From: Rana temporaria
Lineage: Eukaryota > Chordata > Amphibia > Anura > Ranidae
Length of the DNA stretch: 64,000 bases
Direction: 5' to 3'
Assembly: GCF_905171775.1 (NCBI RefSeq)
Contig: NC_053499.1
Location: 91,615,512-91,679,511 of the forward strand
Shown piece after piece: positions 45,114 through 56,574 of the stretch. The translations under genes and the position numbers were made by a program. The notes below the pieces were generated by a model. The model had not been told where the DNA came from. It worked only from the letters and a program-made list of their open reading frames with translations, and made no database searches. The first letter of the stretch is position 1. Every line of letters starts with the position of its first letter.

Positions 45114-47388
45114 AGTGAAACAATAAAAGTGAAATATTCCTTTAAATTTCGTACCTAGGGGGGGTGTAATGTCAGCATGTGAAATAGCGCATTTTTCCCG
45201 CACTTAGAACTGCCCCTGCACAAAATGACATTCAGAAGGAAAAAAGTCATTTAAAAATTCACACGCGGCTATAATGAATTGTCGGCTCTGACAATCCTAA
45301 AGGGATTCATTCATAAAACAAACAACAAAATGTGTAGGGGTTCCCCCAAATTAAATTACCAGGCCCTTCAGGTCTGGAATGGATATTAAGGGGAACCCCG
45401 CCGTAAAAACCAAAAAAAAAAAGACGTGCGGTTCCCGGCAAATATCCATTCCAGGCCCTTCAGGTCTGGTGTGGATTTTAAGGGGAACTCCACCCCAAAT
45501 TTAAAAAAAAAATGGCGTGGAGTCCCCCTAAAAATCCACACCAGACCCTTATCCGAGCACGTTGACCTGGCCAGCCGCAGAAAAGAGGGGGGGACAGAGT
45601 GCGGCCCCCCCCTCTCCTGAACCGCACCAGGCCACATGCCCTCAACATGGGGAGGATGTCCCCATGTTGATGGGGACAAGGGCCTCATCCCCACAACCCT
45701 TGCCCGGTGGTTGTGGGGGTCTGCGGGCAGGGGGCTTATCAGAATCTGGAAGACCCCTTTAACAAAGGGGACCCCCAGATCCTGGCCCCCCCCTATGTGA
45801 ATTGGTAATGGGGTACATTGTACCTCTACCATTTCACCCCCAAAAAAATGTCAAAAGTGTTAAAAATGACAGTAGCCGGTTTTTGACAAATCTTTTAATA
45901 AAATCTTATTTTCTTCTTTCCTTCGGGTTTCTTCCGCTGCTTCTTTCTTGGGTCTTCTCGTCCACATCTTGCCCGACGTGTTCTTCTATCTTCTCCGTCC
46001 ATCCTTCAGTCTTCTGGTCCCGCATCTTGCCCGTTGTCTTCTCCTGTCTTCTTCTCCGTCCGTCCGCCAGCCTTCTCGTCCACATCTTTTTCTTCCCCGG
46101 ACGCCGCGCTTGAATTTGATTTGGCCGCCGTGTTGCGCTCCTGGGACCCGCCCCCCTCTGACGCCACAAGTAAACTCCTTAGAAGGTCATGTGCGTCAGA
46201 GGGGGGCGGGGTCATAGAGCGTCACACGGCGGGGAAATTCAATTTCAAGCGTGCCGCCCGGAGAAGAAGATGCCGCCGCTTCCAATTGAAGTTCCCGCCG
46301 TGTCACACTCATGTGACCCCGCCCCCCTCTGACGCACATATGCCACACGCGGACTTTCATATGAGTTTACCTGTGGCGTCAGAGGGGGGCGGGTCCCAGG
46401 AGCGCAACACGGCGGCCAAATCAAATTCAAGCGCGGCGTCCGGGGAAGAAAAAGATGTGGACGAGAAGGCTGGCGGACGGACGGAGAAGAAGACAGGAGA
46501 AGACAACGGGCAAGATGCGGGACCAGAAGACTGAAGGATGGACGGAGAAGATAGAAGAACACGTCGGGCAAGATGTGGACGAGAAGACCCAAGAAAGAAG
46601 CAGCGGAAGAAACCCGAAGGAAAGAAGAAAATAAGATTTTATTAAAAGATTTGTCAAAAACCGGCTACTGTCATTTTTAACACTTTTGACATTTTTTTGG
46701 GGGTGAAATGGTAGAGGTACAATGTACCCCATTACCAATTCACATAGGGGGGGGCCAGGATCTGGGGGTCCCCTTTGTTAAAGGGGTCTTCCAGATTCTG
46801 ATAAGCCCCCTGCCCGCAGACCCCCACAACCACCGGGCAAGGGTTGTGGGGATGAGGCCCTTGTCCCCATCAACATGGGGACATCCTCCCCATGTTGAGG
46901 GCATGTGGCCTGGTGCGGTTCAGGAGAGGGGGGGGCCGCACTCTGTCCCCCCCTCTTTTCTGCGGCTGGCCAGGTCAACGTGCTCGGATAAGGGTCTGGT
47001 GTGGATTTTTAGGGGGACTCCACGCCATTTTTTTTTTAAATTTGGGGTGGAGTTACCCTTAAAATCCACACCAGACCTGAAGGGCCTGGAATGGATATTT
47101 GCCGGGAACCGCACGTCTTTTTTTTTTTGGTTTTTACGGCGGGGTTCCCCTTAATATCCATTCCAGACCTGAAGGGCCTGGTAATTTAATTTGGAGGGAC
47201 CCCCATTTTTTTTTATTTTTTTTTTATTATTTTTAATGAGCAATGACTGTATTCTTTATAGCCATGAGTACTTTAAACTTCATTTTTTTTGTTTCACTTC
47301 AGAAATGACATCTTGTACAGGGACAGTTCTAAGCACGGGAAACATGTGTATGAAATTTAAAGGAATATTTCACTTTTATTATTTCACT
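45114..47388. mobile_element. TTAA element forming a 2.3-kb palindrome
   Basis: Flanked by TTAA (45110-45113) and TTGA (47389-47392; TTAA in the sister copy). The arms mirror about position 46270, with position sums constant at 92540. The stretch from about 45330 to 46165 is nearly identical to the complement of 46375-47205. The centre holds a nested pair of cagaggggggcggg blocks and their complements. No gene: mirror-image 148-, 103-, 87- and 64-codon frames occur in both arms and are artefacts. Confidence 0.88.
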
Positions 47389-47392
47389 TTGA

Positions 47393-48180
47393 CCACTTCC
47401 ATACCGCGCCTATTCTGGCACTTCTCTCCTTCATGTAAAAATTATATTTTGTTCCTGGGAAATTAATCAGGACCCCCAAACATTATATATAATTTTTTAG
47501 CAGACACCCTAGGGAATAAAGTGGCGGTCATTTTTTATTTGATTTCCAACGGTATTTGCGCAATAATTTTTTTAACGCCTTTTTTTTTTGGCCCAAAAAA
47601 AAAACTCGGTTCATGAATTAAAAAAAAAAAAAACAGTAAAGTTAGCCCAATTTTTATGGATAATGTTAAAGATGATGTTACACCGAGTAAATAGATACCT
47701 AACTTGTCCCGCTTTAATATTGCACACACTCATGGAATGGCGCCAAACTTCGGGACATAAAAATATCCATAGGCGATGCTTGTTTTTTTTTTACAGGTGA
47801 CCAGTTCAGAGTTACAGAGGAGGTCTAGGGCTAGAATTATTGCTCTCGCTCTAACGCACGCGTCAATACCTCACATGTGTGGTTTGAATGGTGTTTACAT
47901 ATGTGGGCGGGACTTACATGCATATTCGCTTCTGAGTGCGAGCTTCTAGGGACAGGGGCGTTATTTTTTTTTTTGTTTGTTTTTTTACCTCATATTTTTC
48001 TTCTTGCACTTTTTTGTCACTTTTTTTGATTTTGGATCACTTTTCTTCCTATTACAAGGAATGTAAACATCCCTTGTAATAGGACTAGTGTGTGACAGGT
48101 CCTCTTTATGGAGAGAGGCGGGGTCAATAAGGCTGGAAAGCATGGTATTGAAAAAAAAAAAAGATCTCATGCTTTCAGCT
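47393..48180 (+). mobile_element. CCACTT-type element, left part, copy 2
   Basis: Matches 10116-10860 from ccacttccataccgcgcctat onward. Small indels include an extra aggacccccaaacattat near 47470. No right terminus. Confidence 0.5.
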
Positions 48181-48186
48181 GCAATC

Positions 48187-48373
48187 ATGTTCGTTCAGCA
48201 CAGTGGTGTAGTGTATAGCACTTTGACCTAGCAGCAAAAGGGTCGCTGGTTTGAATCCAGCCCGTGACACCATCTGCATGGAGTTTGCATGTTCTCCCTG
48301 TGCCTGCGTGGGTTTCCTCCCACAATATAAAAACACGCTGTAAATCGGATCCGGTCTAAATAAGCCCTAATAT
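48187..48373 (+). mobile_element. tRNA-related SINE with L2-like body, copy 2
   Basis: Same as 10866-11060. The B-box-like sequence is changed from ggttcgaatcc to ggtttgaatcc, a CpG-type transition. Confidence 0.6.
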
Positions 48374-48837
48374 GCAGTAGTATATTTAGGTTTTGTGCTG
48401 CCCTAGGCCTGACTACATATCTGCACCTCCTAATAGAAAAATGACCCACCCCTTCCTGTCAAGGCCACACCCTGTTTTTGTATGACCCGCCCAGGAATTT
48501 TCAGGGGACCTACACACTAGTTCTGGGGGGGAGGGGGGCACTGGATTCCCTTAACCACTTCCATACCAGGCACTTACGCACCTTCCCGCCCAAGCCAATT
48601 TTCAGCTTTCAGCACTGTCGCACTTTGAATGGCAATTGCGCGGTCATACAACACTGTACCCAAACAAAATTGGCGTCCTTTTTCCCCCACAAATAGAGCT
48701 TTCTTTTGTTGGTATTTGATCATCTCTGCGATTTTTTTTTTGCGCAACAACTAAAAAAAGACTGCAAATTTTGAAAAAAAAACGTTTTTATTTTTTTCTG
48801 TTAATTTTTTTGTAAATAAGTTTTTCTCTTTCAATTA

Positions 48838-49165
48838 CGGGCACTGATATGGCGGCACTGATGGGCACCGATGAGATGGCACTGATGGACATCGATGAGG
48901 TAGTACTGACGGGCACAGATGAGGTGGCATTGATTGTCGGCACTGGTATGCGGCACTGATGGGCACTCATAGGCGGCACTGATGGGCACTCATGGGCGGC
49001 ACAGATGGGCACTCATGGGCGGCACTTATGGGTGGCACTGATGGATACTTATGGGTGGCACAGGTGGGCACTGATAGGTGGGCACTGTGCATGGATGGGC
49101 ACTGTGGGGTGGCACTGATGGACACTGTGGGGTGGCACTGATGGACACTGTGGGGTGGCACTGAT
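48838..49165. repeat. Irregular minisatellite of ggcactgatggg units
   Basis: Variants of ggcactgatgggcactcatg recur with a base period near 14-28 bp. Open frames through it are artefacts. Confidence 0.85.
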
Positions 49166-49601
49166 TTTCCCAGGTTGCCAGTCAGTGCCCATTTGTGGGC
49201 ACTGATTGGCATCTTTTTTCTTTTTTTTAAATGCTTTTTGTTTTCCATATTTTTTTTTTTTTTTTGCCCACCCTGGTGGTCCAGGGTGGGCATCCCTGGT
49301 GGTCCAGTGTGGTGATCCGAGGGGGGGCTGCGCTGATAAACAATCAGCGCGAACGCCCCCTGTCAGGAGAGCCGCCGATCGGCTCTCCTATACTCGCGTC
49401 TGCAGACGCGAGTGAGGAAGATTAATGGGGGAGGTAGTGCTGCGCTAGTGGGTGGTGGATGGGCAAATGTGTGGACAAGTGGGGGAAAGGAATGGAAGAT
49501 GGTATAACTGAGAATAGGAACAGTATAACCAAAAAAGCATAAGCAAAAATTGATCAGTGAACAATACTGGTGCAAATCATATAACTCCACACATTTCTCT
49601 T

Positions 49602-50105
49602 AGGCCCCGTACTCACGACCAAACATGTCTGCTGAAACTGGTCCGCGGGCCAGTTTCAGCAGACATGTTTGGTCGTGTGTGGGCGCGAGCGGGCCGAATT
49701 CCAGCAAACATTTGCCCGCCGGGCCTTTTCCCAGCGGACAAATATTCCTGGACTTGTTTTAAAACAGTCCGCTGGAATCCTGCCCGCTCGGACATGTACG
49801 GTCGTCAGTACAGACCTACCGTACATGTCCAGGCGCCCGCCGTCCCTCGCATGCGTCGAATGACTTCGACGCATGCGTGGAAGCATTTTAAAGGCAGGCC
49901 GCCCACGTCGCCGCGTCATTGTCGCGGCGACACCGCGTCATCGGCGCGGCGACACCGCGGACACGCCCCGCGTATTGTTTACGCGCGGACTTCTGTACGA
50001 TGGTGTGTACAACCATCGTACAGAAGCCCTCTGGCAGACATGTACGGTGAAAACGGTCCGACGGACCGCTTTCACCGTACATGTTTGTCCGTAAGTACCC
50101 GGCCT
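49602..50105. mobile_element. GGCCCCGTACTCACGACC palindromic MITE
   Basis: Starts ggccccgtactcacgacc after tta and ends gtaagtacccggcc before taa. It contains the hairpin ctgctgaaactggtccgcgg with its complement and gaatgacttcgacgcatgcg. The TTA/TAA border fits a PIF/Harbinger-type 3-bp TSD. Confidence 0.72.
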
Positions 50106-50654
50106 AAATGTGATAAAATATAAAATGAGGTAATGGATAGTGCAAAAGAATTATGTATAACAGAACACCCAAATAACTGTGATGGGTAACAGTATTATAC
50201 TGGTGATAAAAAGTCCATAGACAAGGCTTAAGCTGTGTCAACAAAAATATATGTGAATAATAATTTAAAAGTCCAACATATGAGAAACAGGTGCTGATGT
50301 AGGTCCGCAGTGTGAGGTGAAAGGGGGATAGGTATCCAGTGATCCTTTTAAAATGAATGAGGATGTCCCCTTACCTTACTGCTGTAAGGTAACAGCATAT
50401 AGATCCAACCACATTAGATGGTTAACCAGATGGGCTCTGATCCAGAAACGATAGGTCCTCCTTTGAAGTCTCGTCCCAGATTGATCAGTATCTCGCCCCA
50501 AAGGAATAAAGCATCGATAGTGTGATATCGTTTTTAAAATTTTAATTCTCGTAAATAATAAACAAGGGTACTCACATTGTTAAAAATACAATTAGGCATG
50601 TAAAAAAGAAGGGGGGCAGTCTGTCGCCAACGTCACCTCCGATACCTCTCAGTG

Positions 50655-50692
50655 GTCTCATGCGCATTCGTCACTATCATGTGACTTCCTCA
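50655..50692 (-). ncRNA. Degenerate hammerhead-like motif
   Basis: On the minus strand: TGAGGA (core), AGTCAC-atgata-GTGAC (stem II), GAA, TGCGCAT, GAGACC. The order and spacing match the hammerheads of PLE terminal repeats. The expected core C is not in the insert, and the invariant GAAA is GAAT. Probably inactive. Confidence 0.45.
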
Positions 50693-51277
50693 CGAGTGAG
50701 GAAGAGCCATCGATGGCTCTTCCTGTTTACATCGTGATCAGCCGTGATTGGACACGGCTGATCACGTGGTAAAGAGTCTCCGTCTCCGTGAGAGACTCTT
50801 TACCGAGATCGGAGATGCAGGGTGTCAGACTGACACCCCGCATCACCGATCGCCGCGCTGCGTGCCCCCACAGGCGCGCGCGGCATGAAATCCTGCAGAA
50901 CGTCCTGTCAGTATTGTGTAACCACTTACCGGACGTAAATCGGCCATAGGCTGGGCGGGAAGTGGTTAATTTGCATAGTTTTTCTCTCACTTCCTGTTTG
51001 GCTATGGGGCAGGAAGTGAAGGCAAATCTCCCCAATTGGACACAGATAATACAAAATAAACTGACAGGGCCTATAACCCTCCCTCACTCTATCCAAAATT
51101 AAAGAAAATAAAACGTGTTGATTATAGTTCTAGTCAGGGGCGGACTGACCATTGAGTCACTCGGGCACTGCCCGAGGGCCCCATGCCACTAGGGGGCCCC
51201 ATCCAGGTTGCCAGGCTCAGTAAAACCAGGGACAGTATGTAAAAATCTTTTTTTTTTAGATCTGTCCCTGATATGTC

Positions 51278-51456
51278 AGAGAGGCCCGGAGCAAAGAACA
51301 ACAGACAATAGGCGCAGGGCCGGCATGACAGGGTTAACAGAAACCCTTACAAGCCAGGGGGGAGTGGTTAGGGAGAGTACAGTGGTGGGGGAGGAGAGGC
51401 TATAAATTCCTCCTCCCTCCTTTCCCGGGTAACACATGGTGTGGGGAGAAAAGTTC
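51278..51456 (+). repeat. Split direct repeat A1
   Basis: From agagaggcccggagcaaaga to ggggagaaaagttc. It matches A2 (57049-57209) except for about 18 extra bases (gagtacagtggtgggg region). It contains ctataaattcctcctccctc, a TATA-like box that may serve the promoter. Confidence 0.85.
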
Positions 51457-51765
51457 AGGTAGGATTGCTGCTGGGGATTTGTGTGCTTTGCCAGAACCGT
51501 CGGAGGGGACAGCCTGCTTGCCCATATTGTTCAGGCAGGATTTCTGCTGGGGAATTGATTGCTTTGCTAGAACCGTCGGCGGGGACAGCCTGCTTGCCCA
51601 TATTGCTCAGGCAGGATTGCTGCTGGGGAATTGATTGCTTTGCCAGAACCGTCGGGGGGGACAGCCTGCTTGCCCATATTTCTCAGGCAGGATTTCTGCT
51701 GGGGATTCGTGTGCTTTGCCAGAACCGTCGGGGGGGACAGCCTGCTTGCCCATATTTCTGCATAG
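51457..51765 (+). repeat. Tandem repeat, about 80-bp unit, four copies
   Basis: Units contain gctttgccagaaccgtcgg and ggacagcctgcttgcccata. It lies just after A1 in the leader of the Ngaro/DIRS element and has no counterpart after A2. Confidence 0.85.
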
Positions 51766-53140
51766 TCCGGGCGGCTCTGGAGGGGTGATTTCAGCCGTTT
51801 GGGAGCCGCCCCTCGCACACTTTGCCAGGCCGATCGCACCGCCTGTGGCGGGGGGGGTCACTCGAGCGCGGCGCTTGCGGCCTAGTAGCGGCGCCCCCCC
51901 CCTGGGCCATCCACCTGGGAAATTAGCTAGGTGGGGGGCACTACTGGGTCCCCCCGGGCCCCCCCCTCATAATAACTTCGGCCGCGGCGCTTGCGGCCTA
52001 GTGGCGGTGCCCCCCCCTTGGGCCTTCCACCATGCACATCTGCAGGGAGGGGAGCCCGCGATCGTGTCGCCTGTTCCGGGGGGGGAGATCACTCGGGCGC
52101 GGCGGGGGGCCCCGGTGACAGCGCCAGGCGGTGGTGTGGTTCGGGGGGGGGTCAGCTGGGGGGGGCACCAAGGCGGCAGCCAGGCCCACCTGTACGGGAA
52201 GAGCAGAATGCTGCGGGCTCCATCCCCGGTTGTGCACCGGAGGTCCCGGAGTCTCGGCGGGGGAAATCTGTCCCAGCGGTGGCTATAGCCCCTCACCATC
52301 CGAGGCTAGCCACCTCCAATCCAGCCCAGGAGAGAGGGGGAGAGGGACGAGGCAGCGGGAGTCGCAGAGGCCTGGCACCCTAAAATAAAAATAAAAAAAT
52401 AAATAAATAAATAAAAAAAATAAAAATCCGGAGGGGTCCTGAGGGCGCAGTGGGAGTGCACGCTTGCGCTGGACCGTCAGCCGCTAGGCCCGAGGTGCCT
52501 GGTGGGCCTTCTTTCTTTTCAGATGTTCGTGCGTGGGCCGGGCGGAGGGGGAGATGTCGGGCTCAGAGGAGGAGGTCATATCCAGGACGGTGTCGAGGGA
52601 GACGTGTCGGTCGGTCGGCTGCTGGGATTGCTTCCAGGCAGTCAGTTAAGGTGATTTCGGCTAATTACTTTTGCAATACGGTGTGAGGGGTATCTGTGGG
52701 GTGGGGGCCGAGGGAGGGGGCCCAGGTGATATTGAAGGTGCCCGCAGTGGCGGGGGGGGTGACAGTGGGGTGGCCGTCGGGGGGGGCCAGGGCCCATGGG
52801 GAAAAATGATGTGGTTGACTCAGGTGTGCAACGATTTCGGTTGGGGTTGGAGGCCTTGGGGAGCAAGCAAAAGGGGAGGGACAAACCCGCCGTTGGCCCG
52901 GTGGCAGCTGGGGTGCCGGCGGGTGGAGGTAACTTGGAACCACCGCTACCGCGATAGCGGTGCCGGTGGCTGCTGGTTTCCGGGCAGAGGAGAGGTGTAT
53001 GGGATGGGCGAGTGCCGCGTGGCAACTAGGGGGACAAGGCGGAGGCGGTGGGGGTACACTGCAAGTAAGCGGTATCTAGCCCGTTTGGCGGACGCGGTAA
53101 AGGGGGAGGTATACACGTGTCCGTGGCTCCGCTGGGTTTA
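51766..53140 (+). other. GC-rich leader of the Ngaro/DIRS element
   Basis: Strong G-richness on the plus strand, C-runs near 51890-51970, and an A-rich island (aaataaataaataaataaaa) at 52380-52430. No protein homology was recognised. It may include the decayed start of gag. Confidence 0.45.
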
Positions 53141-53400
53141 CATTTGAAACAAGAGATAAGCTGGAAGAGCGAATATGTGGAGAAATTGCTCTGTTGCCGC
53201 TGGGAGAAGTTTAACCTGGACAGGGGCAAGCCGGAGGAGTCCAAGAAGGCGGGCAGAGGTACAAGGGGGTGCAGGCGTATACCCAGGAATTTTCTTTTAG
53301 CAAACTAGTCGCAGGGGTATTCGGTTGTGGCGAGCGTGATAGGAGAGGGGCCCCGGGCACGGTCTGGCGCTCTTCAGCTACCATGAAACGAGCAGCAAAG
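53141..53400 (+). pseudogene. Decayed gag-like segment
   Basis: Frames read KFNLDRGKPEESKK, then RRIPRNFL and ASVIGEGP-type text, resembling a conserved part of the gag-like protein of frog DIRS elements (recognised from general familiarity). Multiple stops and frame changes. Gag would package the element's RNA. Confidence 0.5.
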
Positions 53401-53959
53401 CCTACGGTTTTGGGGGGGCACTGCCTGGCGGTGTAAGCAGGGTAGCGGCGAAAAGTTGGGGGGGGTTCCTCTTTCCGCTGTCTTAAGACAAGGTAGGGGC
53501 GTCCCGCATATCCTTCCGGTAAGAGGTAGTACGCCGGCGATGGGTAAAAGGCTGCGACAAATTATAGTTAGGTGGCCCGACAGGGTGGCTGCTTGGGAGG
53601 GGTTTCGCAGGGGGTTTTAGTGGTCCGGGTTTCGTGGTCCGGGGTTCCCCCGGAGGTACAGACCTTTTGCGTGCTGTGTTACATCTCCCCAGAGCGGTTT
53701 CGGTGGCCTGGGGAGGGAAGGGGCACTGGTTAGTGTGGTGGCCTGTTTCACCCTCCCCCCCTACTCTTGTGTGGGGTTGGTAGTTTCCCCATTGGGGGGT
53801 GGTCAGGCTCATTCTCATTCATCATCTTTCATGTACAAGGGGGGGGGGGGTCGGTCAGTGGGGGCCATCAACCTGGGAGATTGTACGGTGTGGTACACGT
53901 CATTCGTTGCGGCAGTGATGGGTAGGTAGTGTGGTCGGGGGACCTGGGTGTCTAGGTCG

Positions 53960-54400
53960 TACATCAAGGCGGCCTTTCGGCTTTGCCGGTTCACCCGGAC
54001 AGCTTCAAGCTGTTGGGTTGTCCGGGAGAAGGGGTGAGCTACATGGATAGGTGCCGGCCAATGGGTTTCTCCGGAGCCGGTGCGCTATCAGAAACGACTT
54101 CTCGGCATTTGCCCAGCTGGGTCGCGTATCTGCGGTGTTTGGATGGCCATGGTGGGTTGCATGGCGGTACGGTTTGCGCCCTGTTGGTGCCCAAAAGACT
54201 GACGGGGGCCCCAGGTCGTGCGGGCAATTCTTGGGCATTGTCAGCGATTCGTAGGCACTGGAAGTCAGGTTGCCGCCGGATAAACTGGTAGGCCTCAAGG
54301 CAGAGATTAAGGGGATAGTAGGTTTGTGGAAGGTTCACCTTAAAGCGCTGGAGATGCTCCTGGGGAAGACTTGACTTTGCGGGCCGCATCCTCCCGGCGG
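53960..54400 (+). pseudogene. Decayed DIRS-type reverse transcriptase
   Basis: IKAAFRL is followed, one frame over, by PVHPDSFKLLGC and YMDRCRPMGFSGAGAL, both hallmark segments of DIRS RT. Further on come GQFLGIVSDS and LKALEMLLGK, corresponding to the FLGI and LQSLLG motifs. The catalytic DD motif was not recovered. The domain would copy the element's RNA. Confidence 0.75.
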
Positions 54401-54479
54401 GGAGAGGTTAGGTGCGGTGGGGAAAAAGGTCACAGGTAGGACCTGCTGGGGCACTCATCCTTTTGTTGGGTTTTGGTAG

Positions 54480-54905
54480 TCTGTTAACGGCAGGGCCTCG
54501 TGTCCGAGCCGGTCAGCACCTTGGACATGGAGCTGCTCATGGATGTGGGCGAGGAGCAGGGGTTTGGGATCATCTTTCAGGGCAAGGGGTGTGCTTGCCA
54601 TTTTTCCTCAGTCCGGTTGGGCAGCGGTGTTTCACAAGGAATTTAGTGCGGCTGAGCTGATTCAGGGGTGCTGGCAGTTGAGTTGTGGGGGTGCGGCTTC
54701 TCGGGACAGGAAAAGTACGCTCAACGGGGCGAAGTTGGGGGTGGTACAAAGGTGGCAACAGGGTCACGGGTACTCGTCTCCTGCGACATGGGGCTGCGCG
54801 GTTTACGAAGGGATAGTTTGTGTATGCTGTGTTTTGCCGGGAGTGGACATTGTATTGGCGTACACCTCGTTCCGCTTTCAGTGGGACGGGTTTTCGTGAG
54901 TGGGT
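54480..54905 (+). pseudogene. Decayed RNase H region
   Basis: A frame of 118 codons includes GLGSSFRARGVLA, FHKEFSAAELIQGCWQLS and, at its end, LPGVDIVLAYTSFRFQWDGF. It aligns in order with the RNase H end of DIRS RT, where a P-G-x-x-N-x-x-A-D-A-L-S-R-F-Q-W block is expected. Key acidic residues are not preserved. Confidence 0.6.
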
Positions 54906-54929
54906 GCGGATGAACATGGGGTCCCTTGC

Positions 54930-55870
54930 CCTGAGTGGCTGTGGAGGTTAGTTCAATCGTCCCCCGTGGAAGCAGAAGGTCGGTAAAGTGAGGGAACATG
55001 GGCGGTCTGTAGAAGGTCTGGTTGGGTGGCAGACTATGGTTCGGGAGTCAGAGGTGTAGCCGTTGGGACCGGAGGTAAGGGTACTGGTTCGGTATGGTTG
55101 GTCCAGGAACAGGGAGGCGGTGATGTCACAGCTGGTATTGGATGAGGAAAATTGGTGAGGCTGGCATTCTTGTTCGAGTGGCAAGGTTGTCCATATTTTA
55201 CTGAGGTTTTGGGTGCGGCAAGCGCTCAAGGGTTATAGGAATCAGAGGCGCCGGATGGATGCACGTAGCTCGGTGTCGTTTACATCTTGGGAGGTGGTTA
55301 TGGAGAAAGGGGGGGACATTGTGTCCGTCCCGGTATGGGGTTGCGTTATTCCGTGTAGTGTTTGCTCGGGCTATTTTTGCAGCATTTGGGGTGGTCGGGT
55401 CGGTTACCCACCCTAACCCCTTCAAAAAAAAAAAAAAAAAAATGGTCAAGGCGGCATGTTTCTGCTGACGCGGTGTGGGCAAAGGAAGGGGCTACACTGG
55501 TTCTAGTATATCCAAAACGGATCGGAAGGGGAAGGTTAAGTCAGTGCAGACGTTCACTGTTGTTGGTTCAGACCTTTGCCCAGTAGGGCTGGAGCGGTAA
55601 GTCCCGCAGGCACGCCCGAAGGTTGGCGGTTCATTTTCGTTACATAAGAAGGGGGGATCCTGGTCGCGGTATCGGTGGTGGCAGTGTTTGGGAAATGTTT
55701 TGGGGGGCATTGGGCCTCGTGTATAAGGAATTCTCGGTGCATTTCTTTGGAGTGGGGTCAGCAACAGAGGCTGCGCGTGATGGTCGTGACGAGGCAACTG
55801 TCAAGAGGATAGGCAGGTGGGAGTCGTGGAGGTTTCGAGTGGCTGTAAGACCACAATGGCTGGTGGCCTG
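54930..55870 (+). pseudogene. Decayed tyrosine recombinase
   Basis: Segments in order: LVRLAFLFEWQGCPYFTEVL, QALKGYRNQRRRMDARSSVS, KEFSVHFFGVGSATEAARDG and VKRIGRWESWRFRVAVRP. These are the conserved blocks of DIRS-type recombinases, which integrate the element as a circle. The H-x-x-R box reads HFFG and the catalytic Tyr position reads Ala or Val, so activity is lost. An A-run at 55424-55442 lies in the gene body. Confidence 0.75.
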
Positions 55871-56574
55871 GCTTAAGGGGTTTGTGTTTTGTTTTATAAA
55901 AAAAAAAAAAAAAAGGAGCAAATAGAGCAGGTGCGACCGAAGGGTCGATAGCTGGGGGCCCAGTGACGACAGGCTCATGTGCGTTGGTGCGGTTTCCCGG
56001 AAATGTGGTGGAGTAGAGTGGTACCGGATGGGCACAGGTTTGCAGGTGTGGACCGACCGCCGGATGTACGGGTTCCCCAGGTGGGGGGAAAGGATTTGGG
56101 GTAGGGGTCAATACTGGACGTCGCGAAGGACGCTTTATATTTGAGTTGCTGCGCATCCACAAGTCGTTCCCGGATGTGAAGTTGGTATGGTTGGGACATG
56201 GTGACTAGGGCATCATAGAGGATGGCCAGGTCAGTGGTGGGGGTGAACGGAGCACAGAGGTAGATTAACAGAGATGTGGTGGGGGCACTGTGGTCAGTGG
56301 TCGTCTCTGAGCCAGTTTGTTGGCTTGAGGCCTATGACCAGAGGTCAGGTACCGCAGCGCCAAAAGAAAAAGGTTGTGTGTAAATAGAAACGGGGGGCCT
56401 GGTGGTCAGGCATCCGGAGTTGGGGATGTCTAAATGGGGTTACAGTAGGGGTGATTGAGTTCACCACTCGGCCGTAGGTGTCGATATGGGGGTGTTGGAC
56501 CCGTAGTACGGGGTACAGCAAGCATTGAGGTTGTGGAGGTGCGCCCAAAGGCAAGTTGTTACCTTTGGGTGCTG
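55871..56574 (+). other. Region after the recombinase, possible hydrolase remnant
   Basis: A poly(A) stretch at 55900-55915 is followed by G-rich sequence. A frame around 56110-56200 reads FELLRIHKSFPDVKLVWLGH, reminiscent of the SGNH-type hydrolase that some Ngaro/DIRS elements carry here. Too decayed to assign firmly. Confidence 0.35.

Larger units (their letters stand above)
49421..50692 (-). mobile_element. Truncated PLE-type insertion with 12-bp TSD
   Basis: The perfect duplication CGAGTGAGGAAG lies at 49409-49420 and 50693-50704. On the minus strand the insert starts with a hammerhead-like segment at 50692, followed by AT-rich sequence with no coding region. A palindromic MITE sits inside it at 49602-50105. 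The hammerhead-like start suggests a terminal-repeat-only PLE copy. Identification rests on that motif. Confidence 0.55.
48555..50965. mobile_element. CCACTT-type TTAA element, 2.4 kb
   Basis: It starts CCACTTCCATACCAGG and ends GGAAGTGG, flanked by TTAA at 48551-48554 and 50966-50969. Copy 1 shows the unoccupied site, cccttaatttgcatag, with TTAA at 11231-11234. It has no transposase. Inside are a short-unit minisatellite and an insertion at 49421-50692. Confidence 0.88.

Noticed and set aside
45386..47154. Matching 148-, 103-, 87-, 66- and 64-codon frames in both arms of the palindrome
   Set aside because: Mirror images produced by the inverted repeat; related frames also appear in the shortened copy near 9.3 kb. 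No recognisable motif.
52642..53025. Pro-rich minus-strand frames across the Ngaro/DIRS element
   Set aside because: They mirror the G-rich plus strand; the plus strand carries the ordered gag, RT and recombinase remnants.
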